Positions 1 to 12,042 of a DNA stretch of 64,000 nt are shown here, one piece after another. Both the position numbers and the translations under genes were made by a program. Under the pieces are notes generated by a model. It was not told the origin of the DNA. It made no database searches and saw nothing but the letters and a program-made list of their open reading frames with translations. The stretch lies in contig JABAKD010000016.1 in the NCBI GenBank assembly GCA_012845835.1, forward strand, positions 16,397,625 through 16,461,624, in the 5' to 3' direction. How positions within the stretch are numbered: the first letter of the stretch is position 1; each line of letters opens with the position of its first letter. Origin of the DNA: Undaria pinnatifida (lineage: Eukaryota; Sar; Phaeophyceae; Laminariales; Alariaceae).

Positions 1-36
1 CTCCCTCCCACCATTTACTCGTCTGCAAACAAAGAG

Positions 37-3000
37 CGTCGCCGTGGGCGGACGAGCCGGGGTGGAGGCTCCTCCCAGTGATCGTCAAAAGCAACGATGA
101 CCTTAGGCAGGAGCAGCTCGCGTCGCAACTGCTGTTCGCGATGAAACGCATTCTTCGGGCCGAGGGAGTCAGGGCTTGGCTCCGGCCGTACGACATTGTT
201 GCCCTCTCATCGGACACGGGGATACTGGAAGCCGTCCCCGATACGATATCCCTCGACGCCCTGAGGAGGTATAGGGGAGGGAAGGGGGAGGATGGAGCGG
301 CTAGGGGAGGGGAAGGGGGAGGAGAAGGGGCAGGAGGAGGAGGAGGAGGAGCGGAGGGGGATATGTCGGCGTCGCGGTTCAGGTCGGTGGCGAGTTGTTT
401 GTGAGGTCGGTGGCGACATGGCCTGCCCTTGCCTTATTGCCTGATCAAAATCAAGATCGAAACGAAACTCGTTTTCGAAAACGAAAACGAACGCGAAATC
501 GAAATGGACATCGAAGCCAAATCGAAGCCAAAATCGAATTCAAAGTCGACATCGAAATCGAAATCAAGATCAAATGCAAGATGGATAATCCCAACCTCAT
601 TCAACTATCGCAATCGCGATCGCATCCAACGACGTATACGCCGTTCCCCTGCCCGTCGTATGTCAAGTAATTCGACGCTGCCGTCCACATGCAACAGAGA
701 ATATACCCACAAGGCGCCGATGTCCGCCTGACAAGCCGTTCTTGGTAGGATGCAAGTCACCCTTCGTGCGGCTCGCTCAACACCTTACGGTGCTTCGCGC
801 TTGGTGCAAGCTATGTCTGCCTGGTCAGTGAACACCCGGCATGCTCCGTCTCGGCATTGCAAGGAATTGAGAGTCTATTGTCTGCAGAGTGCCGCATTTT
901 TGTATGCGATTCGTGCGTTTGTGGCTCGCTATGTGTTATTAATAGTGATCGAGAAAGACAAGTTACTGTATTTGGCGTACATACCCCGCTCCAACCTGCC
1001 CACCCAACCCACCCACCCAACCACCCACCCCTCTCCGTCGTCTGGTGCTTTTGGCTCGTTCAGCTTGACGGGGTTCTTCGAGGCAAGATTCGGGGCGAAG
1101 GGCACGGAGGGTTTCCAAAAGGCACAGCGGCGTTTTATCGAGAGTCTGGCGGCCTATTCCATCGCGTGCTACCTACTCCAGATCAAAGACAGGTATGACA
1201 CGTACTCCGACACATTGTTCTACTATTTTGGTGGCGATCCTGGGTTCAACATATTTAGCTTCTTTGAGGCGTTGTTCGGGCGAAAAGAACGAAGGGTTTC
1301 CGAGAGGCGCAGAGGCGTTTTATGTAGAGCCTGGGGGCTTACCCCATCGCGTGCTCTCTCCCCCAGATCAAAGACGGATTGATGCTTGCACGCTCGCACG
1401 CTTGCTTGCTTGTATGTTTGCTCTTGCTTGCTCGCTTGCTTACTTGCACGCTCGCTCACTTGCTCTTCCTACTCTTTATACTCAATCACGCTTCCGATCA
1501 TGCCCCCCGCCCCACCACCAACGCCTCCTCCGATACTCCTTCCCCGTCGCCAAAACAGGCACAACGGGAACATCTTGCTGGATGCTCAGGGCCACGTTAT
1601 CCACGTAGATTTCGGCTTCATCCTTGCAAACAGTCCCGGTGGCAACTTCGGCTTTGAGTTGGCGCCGTTTAAGCTGACCCGCGGCTTTATTAAGTTGATG
1701 GGTGGGACGCGCTCGCGCTGCTTTAGGGAATTCCGAGGGCTTTGTGTCGATACGTTTTTGGCCCTCCGGCGCAACTCTCAGGTATGGTGTGGTGTTGGTA
1801 TTGTGTTGTGTGGTTTTGGTATGGCATGGCATGGGATAGTATGGTATGCTCGCCCATGGGCAAGAGAATGTGCTGTGCGGGACCGTATACTCGCCTTTAT
1901 AGCCCATCCCGATCCCAAACCCCACCCCAGGCTACTATTAGTAACGCCCGCCGCCTTCAGCACCATTGGAGACTGTCCTGTGGTCACGGACTAGATTATG
2001 ATGATGGGTTTATGTGAGAGCTGTAACAACGGACAAATGCAACGGTAGCGGTGGAATTATTTCACGGGTCATGACCCGGCCCGCGGGTCGAGGGAAGAGG
2101 TTTTTGAAAACTCACGGGTCGAATCGGGGCGGATCAGGAAGTGTTCGAAGTTTCACGGTGCAGGCCGGATGGGGTCAGGAGGCTTGCAATTGTCACGGGT
2201 CGTCGGGTTGTGTCACCATGACCAGACCTGACCCCCGCGAAAACCGTTCCGACCCGTGATAAAGAAAGCCCTGGAATTTTCGGCGGCTTCTCTGTTGCAA
2301 TGCTCTCTCTCTATATCACCCAACAACTGACTTTGATAAAAAACGAATGTGCAAAAAGATGAACAAGCCCGTGCAGGCCTAGGTATAAGACTGAACTCTA
2401 AAGTTGTTTGGGCTGCTGTAGTATTAATAGTAGGCATTACTTGCCCGGTTACTTGCGCGATGGCTAAGCGTTTTTTCTTGGGTCAAGTGTTTTGTCCCCC
2501 TTTTCAACTTGCGACATCTCCGGGATTTCAAGCCAACAACCACGTTCCGAAGGGAAACCTTGCACACCTCAGACAGATGACGATCGAGATCATCGAGATC
2601 ATCTAGATCATGTTGATTTATCTGCAGTAGATGAGTCACACCCCACGGTAAGGGTCGCATTTCTTGGGCCAAAATGTAAAGACCGGTTGAGCTTTCAGAG
2701 TGTGGCTCTTTCGGTTAGTGTGATGATTGTATGAGCACAATTAATCAGTTTTAGGACTAGCGCATAGAAATGTTGGCCGTGTTGAGTGAACGAACGCCTT
2801 CGAAGTCATGGTTTGGGTGAGATTTTGAGCTAGCTCCTCATGTTAGGAGCTCAGAAAATTCTTGGAATCTGCTACACCCCCAGCGTGGGATGATGACTCG
2901 GATCCTCTATTGATAGCTGCCTTTTACGATATGTTGTGCAGGATCTGTGCATATAGAGATACAGACCCAACCCAAGAAACGCGTGTTATATCGTGCAGAT

Positions 3001-3498
3001 CGTACGGCTCCCACCGGGAAACACGAGCTAGACCGTACAGATCCTCCCTACAAGGTGCAGATCATGTGAAAGTGGAGATCGGTGATCAATCCGACGTGTG
3101 GAACCCATGATAACGGAAAAAATGTAAAAAACCGGATGGTATGCCAACGGTACTGAGCGGCTCTTCAGTTGAGCGCTGTCGGTCATAAATATTGCCAAAA
3201 AAAGGCACACCTATCGTGGCACGCGTCAACAACGACTGCCGCCTTTTTGTTGCCACTTTTTTTTCAGGAGATCGTCTTGCTGGTGGAGATGATGGCGAGC
3301 GGAAACGAAACCCTTCCGTGCTTTCAGGGACCGGGGGGTGGGGCCGCGGCGGCCGCCGACCTTGCGGCGCGCTTCCAACCTGATTTGAACGATCCTGCGT
3401 GCGTTGACTTCGTTCACAAGCTGGTGGAGCAGTCGGCCGGCAGCTGGACCACGGGCTGGTATGATAAGTACCAGCGCTTGTGCTCGGGGATTTATTGA
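37..3498 (+). CDS. Phosphatidylinositol 4-kinase (beta type), C-terminal catalytic domain; 5' end outside window
   Basis: Four exons: about 37-268, 1064-1192, 1559-1781, 3268-3498 (stop TGA). It phosphorylates phosphatidylinositol at position 4 on Golgi/endosomal membranes. Seen: the kinase N-lobe block GWRLLPVIVKSNDDLRQEQ in exon 1, the catalytic loop KDRHNGNILLD formed across the exon 2/3 junction, the HVDFGF metal-binding motif, and a tail ending WYDKYQRLCSGIY that matches the end of the human PI4KB kinase domain. Splice phases agree at every junction (AG|C, AG|G, phase 0). The protein start, lipid-kinase-unique region and upstream exons lie left of position 1; the first exon edge near 35-37 is approximate because the frame is open further left. 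Assignment to PI4K is firm; beta rather than another class rests on the spacing to the catalytic loop. Confidence 0.93.
740..900 (+). repeat. Dispersed repeat family A, copy 1 (PI4K intron 1)
   Basis: A roughly 150-bp block with the core CGCGCTTGGTGCAAGC followed by GTCTGCCTGGTCAGTGAA and a CTCCGTCTCGGCATTG segment. The same block recurs at 46055-46345 (twice in tandem) and 62950-63085, always in this orientation. No terminal repeats or coding content seen. The nature of the element is unknown; a SINE is possible but no clear pol III boxes were found. Confidence 0.6.
1244..1383 (+). pseudogene. Decayed tandem copy of PI4K exon 2
   Basis: This stretch, 187 bp downstream of exon 2 and inside the following intron, aligns along its whole length with exon 2 (1051-1200): the TTTAGC acceptor side, the TTCTTTGAGGC start, GGCGTTTTAT, CCATCGCGTGCT and CCAGATCAAAGAC. 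A one-base shortening near 1276 breaks the frame and the donor AG|GTATGA has become GGATTG, so it cannot serve as an alternative exon. It is a host exon duplication that decayed. Confidence 0.85.
2055..2262. repeat. CACGGGTC-rich, MITE-like segment in PI4K intron 3
   Basis: The segment opens with TTTCACGGGTCATGACCCG and closes with CCGACCCGTGATAA, an inverted pair of about 13 bases. CACGGGTC recurs internally three times. It could be a small inverted-repeat element or a palindromic minisatellite. No coding signal. Confidence 0.4.
2640..2900 (+). repeat. Dispersed repeat family B, copy 1
   Basis: About 260 bp matching 43140-43460: both hold a TTCTTGGGCC block, a CGGTTAGT.TGATAATTG-like block, a GAAGTCATGGTT block and the end GGAGCTCAGAAAATTCTT followed by GCGTGGGATG. 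Lies in PI4K intron 3, just upstream of the last exon. No coding content; element class unknown. Confidence 0.6.
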
Positions 3499-6039
3499 TT
3501 GGGAACGGGAGGAGGGGAGATCGGCTTTTGGCCATCCTGTGGCTGCAGCTGTACCCGTGCGAAAAGATGGGAGGGCGACTTTTGGTCACGTTGTGGCTTC
3601 GCCTGCGCCCGTGACGCTGTGGCTTTGGCTGTGGCTGCGGCTGTGGCTTTTCCTGTCTCCGACGTATGGATGGTGGTGATGTATTTGGCGATGGTGGCGG
3701 TGCGGCGTGCTGCTGCTGCTTCTGCTGCTGCTGCTTGGTGCTGGTAGTGGTGCTGCTGCGGCGGCGGCGTTGATGCTGATGGCACGACCAATACCTGGTA
3801 CGATAGGTACCAGCGGCTGTAGTCGTGAGTTTAGTGAGATGGGAGAAACCGGTGTTGGTGACGCTGTGGCTGCGGTTGTGTCTGTTCCTGCCTTAACCCT
3901 CTTGCCGCAGCGAAAAAAAACAGCTCCGATTATTTCCAAGCGCCTTGTCCCCGAACCCCGGGTGCAGTTCTGAAGGGGTTGAGCCGGTGGTGCTGGTGGT
4001 GTTGGTGGCTGCTGCTGATTGCTTGGCGCTCGAGCTGCTGGTGCTGCTGGTGCTGCTGGTGCTGCGGTTTTGCTGGTGTTCGGTTACTGATGCTGGTGCT
4101 TGGTGCTGATGCTGCTGGTGCTGTTGCTGATGTTGTCCGACTGGTGTTGAATGGCTGCCACTGGTGCTTGGCGCTGCTGCTGGTGATGGTGCTGCTGCTT
4201 CCGATAAGGTGACGGCTGTGGTTGCTGGTAGCGGTGGTGGCGGGTTCGGGTACAGCAAGCACCAGCGGCTGTGGTTATACGATTACCGAGACAGGGAGGG
4301 TGGTTGTGGTCACGCTGTCGGTGTTGCTGTAGCTGTTTCTGACGCCATGCTGACGCTGCTGGTGATGGTGGTAGGGCTTGGTACGGCAAGTATCAGCGGC
4401 GGTGTGATCCTTGATTTTCTGGAAAGGGGCTAGGTTTTTCTGGTGGCTATCGCTCTGGCTCTGGCTCTGGCTGCGGCTGCGGCTGTGGCTGTGGCTATTC
4501 CCGCCGCTAGGTTGGTGGTGCTGGTGATGCCTGCGCCGGGAATTCAACATTTTAGCGCCTATGGTCAGCGATTTTCTCGCGCTGGTCGTGATGCTGCGGG
4601 TGAAGGAGATGGTGCTTGTTGTGGTGCTAGTGGGTGGCTGCAGCTGGTGCCGGTGCTGCTTGGCGCTGCTGCTGAGTTGCTATTGCTGTTATATCGCTTC
4701 GTCCCTCGCCATACCCTTTCCCGCGGTTGGTCCGTGCTGCTGTGGTGTTGATTTAGCTGGTCCTGACTCTTGGCGGGTGGCGGTATCGGGATGCGGGTTA
4801 GGGGGGGGGGGCTGTTTTGGCGCTTGCTGGCCCCGAGAGCCTCGCACAAGGCTTCGTCCGTGAAACACAGGCCTTGATTTTGTTGTTTTTTTTGTGCTTT
4901 TATCACGGGACAGGAGGGAGTTGACAGAGAGCATGAAGAAGGAAAAGGGCAAGACAACGAAGGCATAGGTGTCAGTTCTCTATTTATTTTCTTTGCTTGT
5001 TTGGGCCATGTGTGCGTCTGCGCGATTTTTTCGGGCGCTTTTTGTATTTGTCGTTTTCTCCGCGGTTACTTACGGGTAGCTAGAGGTGGCGACAGCGAGA
5101 ACGGCCGCATAACGGCTAGAGCCACCATCGGGCTCAGCCCGTTATTTGTGTTTCTTGGACGCCTCCGGCCCCACGTCAGGCTCGAGTTGTTTTGTGTGCG
5201 TCTTTGAATAATTTCACGCATCTGGCAGATCAGACCACCCCTTTCATTAAATCAAGACCGTTCGGGACAGATCGATCCCTGTTTCATATGGTCTGTTTGA
5301 TCTACATAATGTTTGCCAGGTGAGATCTTTATAGCTCTGCTATTTTCCCACATATTTTGCCGGATCGGATCTGCATGTTATGGCTCTTCCACAGCATATC
5401 ATAGCGGCGAATGCAAGGTCTACGTAGATGTTACGTATCGTGAGATCTGTTCCATGTGTGAAAAGTTTGGATGTCTCTGGCCCCACGTCTGGTTCGTCTT
5501 TTGTTGTTGTGTTTTTGCTTGTGTTCCAAATTTTGGTTCTCTGATCCCGCGCCCGGCTCTAGAAAAAAAGCGCGAGGGTGAAGTTAAGGTGTCGGGTGTA
5601 TGTCCTCGCCTTGTGTTCCTGTATCTCGAGCCCTCGACGAAAGGGTACCCCGCGACGCGGTACCCCTGAGCCCTCGAGGCCCACATTTTTGCAGCCAGCG
5701 GAGGTTGTACTAATCGGCGATATCCATAGGTAAAAAAAAAAGTACGAAGGGCAGGAGTAGTGATGCCAGCAGTAGTGGTGGTGGTGCCGTTCGCTGTGTT
5801 TGTACATCCGCCGGAGGCGTGTTCCCGATAGATGCTGCGAAGTCCATCCAACTCTCACTCAGTTGTTTTCCCCAAAAGCGGGGGTGCAGTTGGTTGTAAA
5901 GGGGTTATAGGAGGTGGACGGAGGCGTTAAAGGTATAGGAGGCATTCAGAATGGGGGCGAGGGGTTGCTTCGTCTTTTGCCGGGAGGCGCTGGCGGGGGG
6001 GGGCACAGGCTGCGGTGGAGTTGTACCTTTGTTTCCTGC
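3499..6039. other. Intergenic region downstream of PI4K; GCTG/GTGGCT-rich, no gene
   Basis: 3500-4800 is dominated by degenerate GGTGCTGCTG and GTGGCTGTGGCTGCGGCT repeats, which create long low-complexity open frames on both strands that I reject as genes. 5150-5210 and 5465-5525 share a CTCTGGCCCCACGTCTGG-type segment, an old duplication about 315 bp apart. I see no conserved protein block, RNA gene or promoter signal. Confidence 0.6.
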
Positions 6040-6545
6040 GGTTTCCCACTGGAGGATCTTTACACCTTTCCCAAAAATTGATTTGAGTAAAGCAACAGGA
6101 CGCCTGCTACGTACGATGTAGAGGTAGCACGCACTTTTTTTTTTCTGGATTTCAAGACTGCTTTATAACCCAATGTAACCCAATATCGTTGGGCATGTGT
6201 TTTTTTTTTGGGGGGGGGGGCATATTTTTTTCCCCCGTTTTTTTCAACTATGTTCGCAGGTGGCGCTTTCATTTTTCTGAAAAAAAAAAACGTTTTTTTC
6301 TAGTGGTAGGGTATGGTTTTAGGGTGTTGAGCTCCGCAAGGGAGGGAACCTCAGAAAAAAAAATAGTGCGCACCTCTCCACGTGGTATGTGTCAAAGTTC
6401 CTGCCTGATGAACACTGCCATGGCCTAGGTATCTGACGAAAATCGTTCGGAAAAATGTCGAATTTCCGACGATTTCGGGTTAAGGAGTCCCGTTATTCAG
6501 AAACCGTTTTAGAGAAAGAGTGCTATACCTCTGTGTAGTAGGACG
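6040..6545. mobile_element. MITE family 1, rearranged/nested copy
   Basis: The right half, 6420-6545, has the family core CCTAGGTAT, CCGACGATTTCGGGTTAAGG and a degraded terminal end TATACCTCTGTGTAGTA. The left half holds inverted pieces (TGAGCTCC...GAACCTC, GTGCGCACCTCT) and TGTAGAGGTAGCACGCAC at 6117, so at least two copies are nested or inverted here. Confidence 0.55.
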
Positions 6546-8799
6546 TGTTGGGGAGGGGGGCGGACGAAGGCCGTGATACAGTTGTGAGAATTGATTGCGT
6601 TCAGGGCCTCATCTTCAGGGCCTCTCGCACAAGTCTCCCGAACTGATTCGCGTGTCGTAAGCTTTTGTTGTTTGTTTTGCGATATGCACCCGCCGTGTGT
6701 TGTGACTTATCAATAGCCTCTCGCGGTGTTGAGTAAAATGCAGTGAAGATGGGAGTATCCCCCGTTTCGCTGCTCGGGTCGGCGGTGTCTGCGGCATACT
6801 GACTGAGGCATTTGATGGAAGGCAACCGTTGCACCTCCTCTTTTTCTCCGGTGTGAGAGGCCGGGGCGGGGGGGGGGGAGCTGGCGGGTCGTATCTAGTG
6901 GCAAGCTGCCTACTATGGAAGTAGATGAAAGGCTGCTATGCCTCCTGTCTCGGTGGCGAAAGGTCTGTTTATTGGTCACGCCCGCGCGGCTAGAGACGGC
7001 AGGTTGAGGCTTTCGTCCCGATGTCAAAATTTTCCCCACGAAGCAGTAATCGTGGGCGGTGGTGGTGTTTCTTCCAGTGTTGATGCTGGCGCTGGTGCGG
7101 CTGCTGGTGATATGCTGGGTAATGTGAAGCCTGCTGCGGTATGCTGACATATTTGCTCGTTTCAAGCAGCCGAATCAGTGAAGTGACATACATTCCGTGC
7201 TATAGAGAGCCTATATATATGCCATGAGATACGCCACGTGTGTTGCGAAGCTACGCCATGCTACGCCACGATATGCCATGCTACACAATGCTATGACATG
7301 TCATGCCGTGGATCATGCGTTTGCTAAGGGGGGCGTACGGCAGCAGAGCGTGCGATGGGCCGAGGCTAAGCGATTGTAACCGCCCACGGCGATTGTAAGC
7401 TAGCGCTTTGTTTTGCTTCGAATGCACGGAATCGCATATCAGCTGATGATGCCATGTAAAAACACCACACCACCATGCCATACCATACCATGAGTTGGGT
7501 TGGGTTGGGTTGAGTACAGTAGAAGCAAGGTGGACCGCTGGTACTACTGCCCACAGAACGCAAGAGGGGGCGGCTTGTCTCTTGTTGCGCGTGTATCTCC
7601 CTGGTTTGTTCTTATTTTGTTTGTGCGCTTTTGTTTTTTTCAATCGACGCCGTCCGCGGGCCGGCAAAGGGAGATTAAGGGGGGATAGGGGGCAAGGGGG
7701 GGGGGGGGGGGGGGTATACTTTAATTAATGTTGGCGCCGCTGTGAAGTTGTCGTCGCGATTCGCCTGTGTGTGGTGGATGGGATGGATTCCGGCCCCCCT
7801 TCGTAGACTCATATGTAGGACCACTAAGAGCATACAGTAGGAGTAGCTATTGAGTACTACAGCAGAAGTGCTGTACATACGAGGAGCGTTGCTGCAGGAG
7901 TACCACAGGGTAGAAGTAGCTCATGCGATCATATGAGTCCCAGGTAATGCTGAAGTGCTAGTACACTAGCGAGTACCAGGTTACCAGGAGCACTAGGACC
8001 GGGGTCGGGATCGTAGAAGTACTAGGGGTAGTAGGAGTTTTGCAGGTGCGGTGTGGTTGAGGGGATTGGGGGCCGCGGTCGAGGGTGCTGCGAGCTGCCC
8101 AGAGCCCAGCCCCTAGCTGGACAAGGCTGTAGCGCCTTCCGACGTATGTCGCACGGATATATTGCTCTAACTTGGTTGTAGTAAAGGCTGTTCGTGGGGT
8201 GATAAGGGACCGCGCACTGGTTTCCCACCAGGTACCTGGTATGAGATTTTTTTTGTTTGTCGATATGGTGGGCTCGCACCCACACTCGAGCCGATAGATC
8301 GATATTCTACCTACTACACGGGTGGCCAGAACCCCCCCGTTTCGTGGACATAGCAGAACGGGGGCGAAAAGAAGACCTTTTGAGCACCTTTTGGAAAGAC
8401 AGTTATGACGAAAAATGCACAAAACGTCGGCAAACTCCGAATGGCAGACTTTGGAAGCACCATTTCGAACACCGAAAATCACGTCACGCTCACAGAGTAT
8501 GGGCAAGTCCGCACGTTTTGTGATATTTGACGTTCCGATAGGTGCTGAGAAGCTCGGCATTTTGCTCACTTTCTACTGCGTGTCGATGACTCGGGGAGGT
8601 CCCGTCCACGAGTGTATACGGAGGCAACAGCGAAACGCTCGCACCGACACTCGTTTGAGCCGAGTAGCGGAGAGGTCGAGACATCAGCACAGATCATTGC
8701 TGAGTAGGATTCTAAAAGTGGCTGTAACCCGGCGTTTCAGACGACTTTTTCAACGATTGACTACAAGTAAGGCTACGGTATAGGGTCACTCTTGGGACC
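6546..8799. other. Intergenic, no gene supported
   Basis: Holds a degenerate ATGCCATGCTACG/ATGACATG run (about 7225-7315), a GGGTTGGGTTGG run near 7497, a long G tract near 7690-7715 and two copies of the TACC(A/T)GGTA motif environment around 7970-8235. Open frames here (for example 8257-8783) have no recognisable domain. Confidence 0.5.
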
Positions 8800-9062
8800 C
8801 GCGCTACGATAGAGGTTCACCAGTTTTTTTTTGGGGCTCCTCAATTTGGGAGCCCTAAGACGTGTCCCTTCTTGACCCAAAAACTGATTCGAAAAAAAAT
8901 AAGTAAAACTGCTACTGGTTAAAGAATCCCATCGCCTAGGTATACAACGAGAATCACACACACAAAAAAAACGGCGTATTTCCGACGATTTTGCCCAGGC
9001 TAAGGAGTCCTGTCCTTCAGAAACCATTTCAGACGAAAAGTGCTATCTATGTCGTAGCACAT
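8800..9062 (+). mobile_element. MITE family 1 copy
   Basis: Left end GCGCTACGATAGAGGTTCACC, then CTCCTCAATTTGGGAGC, the inner block CCTAGGTATACAACGAGAAT, ATTTCCGACGATTTTG and right end GTGCTATCTATGTCGTAGCA. The two ends are inverted copies of CGTGCTACGAYAGAGGTGC. No coding capacity: a non-autonomous DNA element of about 260 bp. Confidence 0.75.
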
Positions 9063-9074
9063 GCCTTGGGGCCT

Positions 9075-9335
9075 TCTTTTGCAGCGGCTTGCGGTCACTC
9101 CCGCGAGTGGCTCCCCTGTTCCTTTACGGCCTTCGCTTTTCCTGCTGCGTGTTACTAACTTTTCCCATTTGAACCCACAATGGAATAGCAAAGCTGCGCT
9201 TCGCCATAAAAATCGGCCTAAAGTATGTTCGTCCGTGAGGTACATAAGAGAGTAGCCACTCGTGCGAGTGTGGTGGCTCAAACCCGGCAGTAGAAATGGA
9301 GGTACCCTCCTTACGGTACGCTTGGTCGATTGTCC
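9075..9335 (-). mobile_element. MITE family 2 copy, inverted
   Basis: Reverse-oriented relative of 9995-10252: it shares the CACTCGTGCGAGTG, GAGGTACATAAGAGAG and GAAGCGCAGC-type blocks and ends in GGAGGTACCCTCCTTACGGTA. Non-coding. Confidence 0.55.
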
Positions 9336-9532
9336 TGTCGACCTCCCTGCCCCCGTTACCCTGGCCCCACGCCAAGCTTCGACCGCCTTGCTACCGTGCA
9401 TAAAACCCTAAACCCACGCCAAGGAAAAAACACCCCCGCAAGACAACCGTTTGGTCGTCATTACGATCCGATCCGTACAATCGGGACCAAAGCCCCGAGT
9501 TTACGATAATTCCCGAGTCATCCCACGACGTG

Positions 9533-9825
9533 TGCTACGATAGCAGGTACACCGGCTTTTTTTCTTGGAGGTTCCTCAATTTGGGAGCTTAACACCCCTT
9601 TAAGGCAAAAACTGATTTGGGGGAGGAAAATTAAACTTCCGTCGTATGAAAAATCCCACGGCCTACGTACACAACAAGAATCATTGCAAGAAAGAAAAAA
9701 AAATGGCCTATTATTTATTTATTTTCCGACGATTTTGGGTTAAGAAGCCAGCCCGGTCATTCAGAAAACAAGATAGCCCAAAAAAGGGTATGCCTCTATG
9801 GTAGGTAGCGTGCGTCCCACAGCAG
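9533..9825 (+). mobile_element. MITE family 1 copy
   Basis: Left end GTGTGCTACGATAGCAGGTAC, GGTTCCTCAATTTGGGAGCT, then AATCCCACGGCCTACGTACA, CCGACGATTTTGGGTTAAG and a degraded right end GTATGCCTCTATGGTAG. Same order of blocks as other copies. Confidence 0.7.
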
Positions 9826-9994
9826 TAGTAGGGATGGTGCTTTTTGGTTGAGCTCCTTAGGGGTGGGACGACTATCGGTCAAGAGTACAATGACTGATTC
9901 TACGATAGCCCTCCCCCCAAAAAACAGCGATTTTCTTCAACGAACGTTTCATGGCTGCTCGACACGAGGAAGGTTGCTATAAAGCCAAGAGGAC

Positions 9995-10252
9995 AAGCTA
10001 CGGTAGGGGGGGTACCCCCGTTTTCACTGGTGTGTTCGAGCCAGTCGCACAAGTGACTCTGTACCTCACGGATGAAAATAGTTTAGACAGTTGTTTGGAG
10101 CAGCTTAGATTGCCTTTGCATTGCGGATCGATTTCGTCAATATAAAACATGAAAACGTCAGATCGCAAAATAACAAAGGGGTTCCTCGCGCGAGTGACCC
10201 CGAGCGACTGAAATTCAAGGCCCAAAAAGGGACCCCCCTACCGTAGCCTGGG
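9995..10252 (+). mobile_element. MITE family 2, best copy
   Basis: Inverted ends: left GCTACGGTAGGGGGGGTACC, right GGGACCCCCCTACCGTAGC. Between them are GAGCCAGTCGCACAAGTGAC, CTGTACCTCACGGATGAA and a GCGCGAGTGACCCCGAGCGA block. Related copies lie at 9075-9335, 15650-15775 and 50380-50640. About 255 bp, non-coding, so a non-autonomous DNA element. Confidence 0.7.
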
Positions 10253-10492
10253 TGAGTGTCCCCGTGTATTTTCTTGTTTTGCAATGGACCATCGAACGAT
10301 GACGTCGTGGTGGCAAGGGGCGCCGTATTTCAGGAGGTACGGCCGGGAGCTGGTTTCAAAACCGGCGATTTCGTTGGAGAAAAGTTCGGGGGGCTATCGT
10401 AGAACGACTCCAGATGTATGGTAATTCTAAGTACTCTTGTCTTGAGGACTATTGATATAGAAAAAGTTGGTCGGGCTGCGTGAAGGAATGTC

Positions 10493-10690
10493 TGACGCGT
10501 GCTACGACAGAGGCGTGCACCCCTTTTTTTTTTTCTGAGGTTCCTAAAATTTGGGAGCTTACGACCTCTCCCGAAAACCTTGATTTGGAGGAAAATCAAA
10601 ACTGCTACGTGCACCGGATGAAAAAATCCCATGGCCGAGGTACCCACAAAAAATCATGCAAAAATGAATCGGCGTATTTCCGATGATTTT
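10493..10690 (+). mobile_element. MITE family 1 copy, right end missing
   Basis: Left end GCGTGCTACGACAGAGGCG, TTCTGAGGTTCCTAAAATTT, CCGAGGTACCCACAAAAAAT and TTTCCGATGATTTTGGGG. The right terminal repeat is absent; the sequence passes into the flank of the 88-bp tandem array. Confidence 0.65.
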
Positions 10691-10883
10691 GGGGGACTGA
10701 TTCTACGATAGCTGCCCCTCCCAAACCAGCGACCTTCTTTAACGGACATTTCATGGCTGCTCGACACGAGGAATGACGCTACGAAGAAAACATCTTCCTG
10801 TAGTTCCTTGGTTGCGAAGGACTATCGAACGACGACATCAAGGTGGCAAGGGCTACCGTATTTTCAATAGATACGGCCGGGAG

Positions 10884-11432
10884 CTGGTTTCAAAACCGGC
10901 GACATTCGTTAACCCCTTTGGAGCCCCCGAACCGCTCCCTATACTAAATCCAAGTAAATGTTGTCCCCACAACTGGTTTCAAAACCGGCGACATTCGTTA
11001 ACCCCTCTAGAGCCCCCGAACCCCTCCCTATACTAAATCCAAGTAATGTTGTCCCCAAAACTGGTTTCAAAACCGGCGACATTCGTTAACCCCTTTAGAG
11101 CCCCCGAACCCCTCCTTATACTAAATCCAAGTAATGTTGTCCCCAAAACTGGTTTCAAAACCGGCGACATTCGTCAACCCCTTTAGAGCCCCCGCACCCC
11201 TCCATATACTAAATCCAAGTAAGTTTGTCCCCAAAAACAGGTTTCCAGGTGTAAAGGGGTTAACCCCTTTAGAGCCCCCGCACCCCTCCCTATACTAAAT
11301 CCAAGTAATTTTGTCCCCAAAAACGGGTTTCCAGTTGTAAAGGGGTTAACCCCTTTAGAGCCCCCGAACCCCTCCCTATACTAAATCCAAGTAATGTTGT
11401 CCCCAAAACTGGTTTCAAAACCGGCGACTCTG
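10884..11432 (+). repeat. Tandem array, seven units of about 88 bp
   Basis: Units begin CTGGTTTCAAAACCGGCGAC and hold TTAACCCCTTTAGAGCCCCC and CTATACTAAATCCAAGTAA. Unit starts: 10884, 10973, 11061, 11149, about 11238, about 11323, 11409 (partial). Each start is itself a palindrome (GGTTTCAAAACC). A single diverged unit lies at 29030-29110. Units too long and too similar along their whole length to be a CRISPR array, and the host is eukaryotic. Confidence 0.85.
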
Positions 11433-11621
11433 GGGTTGAGGGCCACCGTCATTCGGAAAAAAAATCACACGAAAAGTGATATCTCGCTATCGTAGCATGC
11501 GTCGTCTTCGAGGTAATGTCCCGGGTGAGATATTTGTGAGCTTGGCTACAATTTAGGAGCTTAGAAGCTTCTGCTGCACCCCCCAAAGCGTGAAAGGACT
11601 CTCCGATCCCCCTCCCAGACG

Positions 11622-11872
11622 CGAGCTACAACAGAGGCGCACCGCCTCTTTTTTGCTGAGGTTCCTCAATTTGGGAGCTTAATGACCTCTCCCGAAAACC
11701 TGATTTGGGAAAAAAAAAAAAAAAATGCTACGTGTACCGGATGAAATCCCCCCATGGCTCCGGTTAACAACGAGAATCGTGGAAAAAAAATGGCCTATTT
11801 CCGACGATTTGGAGTTACGGAGCTCCGTCATTCGGAAACCATTTCAGACAAAAAGTGCTATAATAAAACCTC
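11622..11872 (+). mobile_element. MITE family 1 copy
   Basis: Left GCGAGCTACAACAGAGGCGC, then TGAGGTTCCTCAATTTGGGA, ACCTCTCCCGAAAACCTGAT, TTTCCGACGATTTGGAGTTA and CATTTCAGACAAAAAGTGCT with a degraded right terminus. Adjoins the tandem array. Confidence 0.65.
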
Positions 11873-12042
11873 TATCGAGAAACCAATTGCATTTATTTGA
11901 GGTCCTCTCAAGGAATACCAGCAGAAGGGTCGACCACATACATCTTCTGTGCGCCAGGAACGAGCAAGCTGGGCTCGTTGGGCGGTCATGGCGGCGAGGG
12001 GTTGGCAACGGTTGGATCCGAGGGGTTCGTCGATGTCGCGGA

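Noticed and set aside
4443-4966. Long Ala/Val/Gly and Ser/Pro/Gln open frames on both strands
   Set aside because: They follow the GTGGCT/GGTGCTG repeat exactly, exist in several frames at once and show no domain.
10884-11432. CRISPR-like array
   Set aside because: Units are similar along their entire 88 bp with no variable spacers, there are no cas genes and the genome is eukaryotic.
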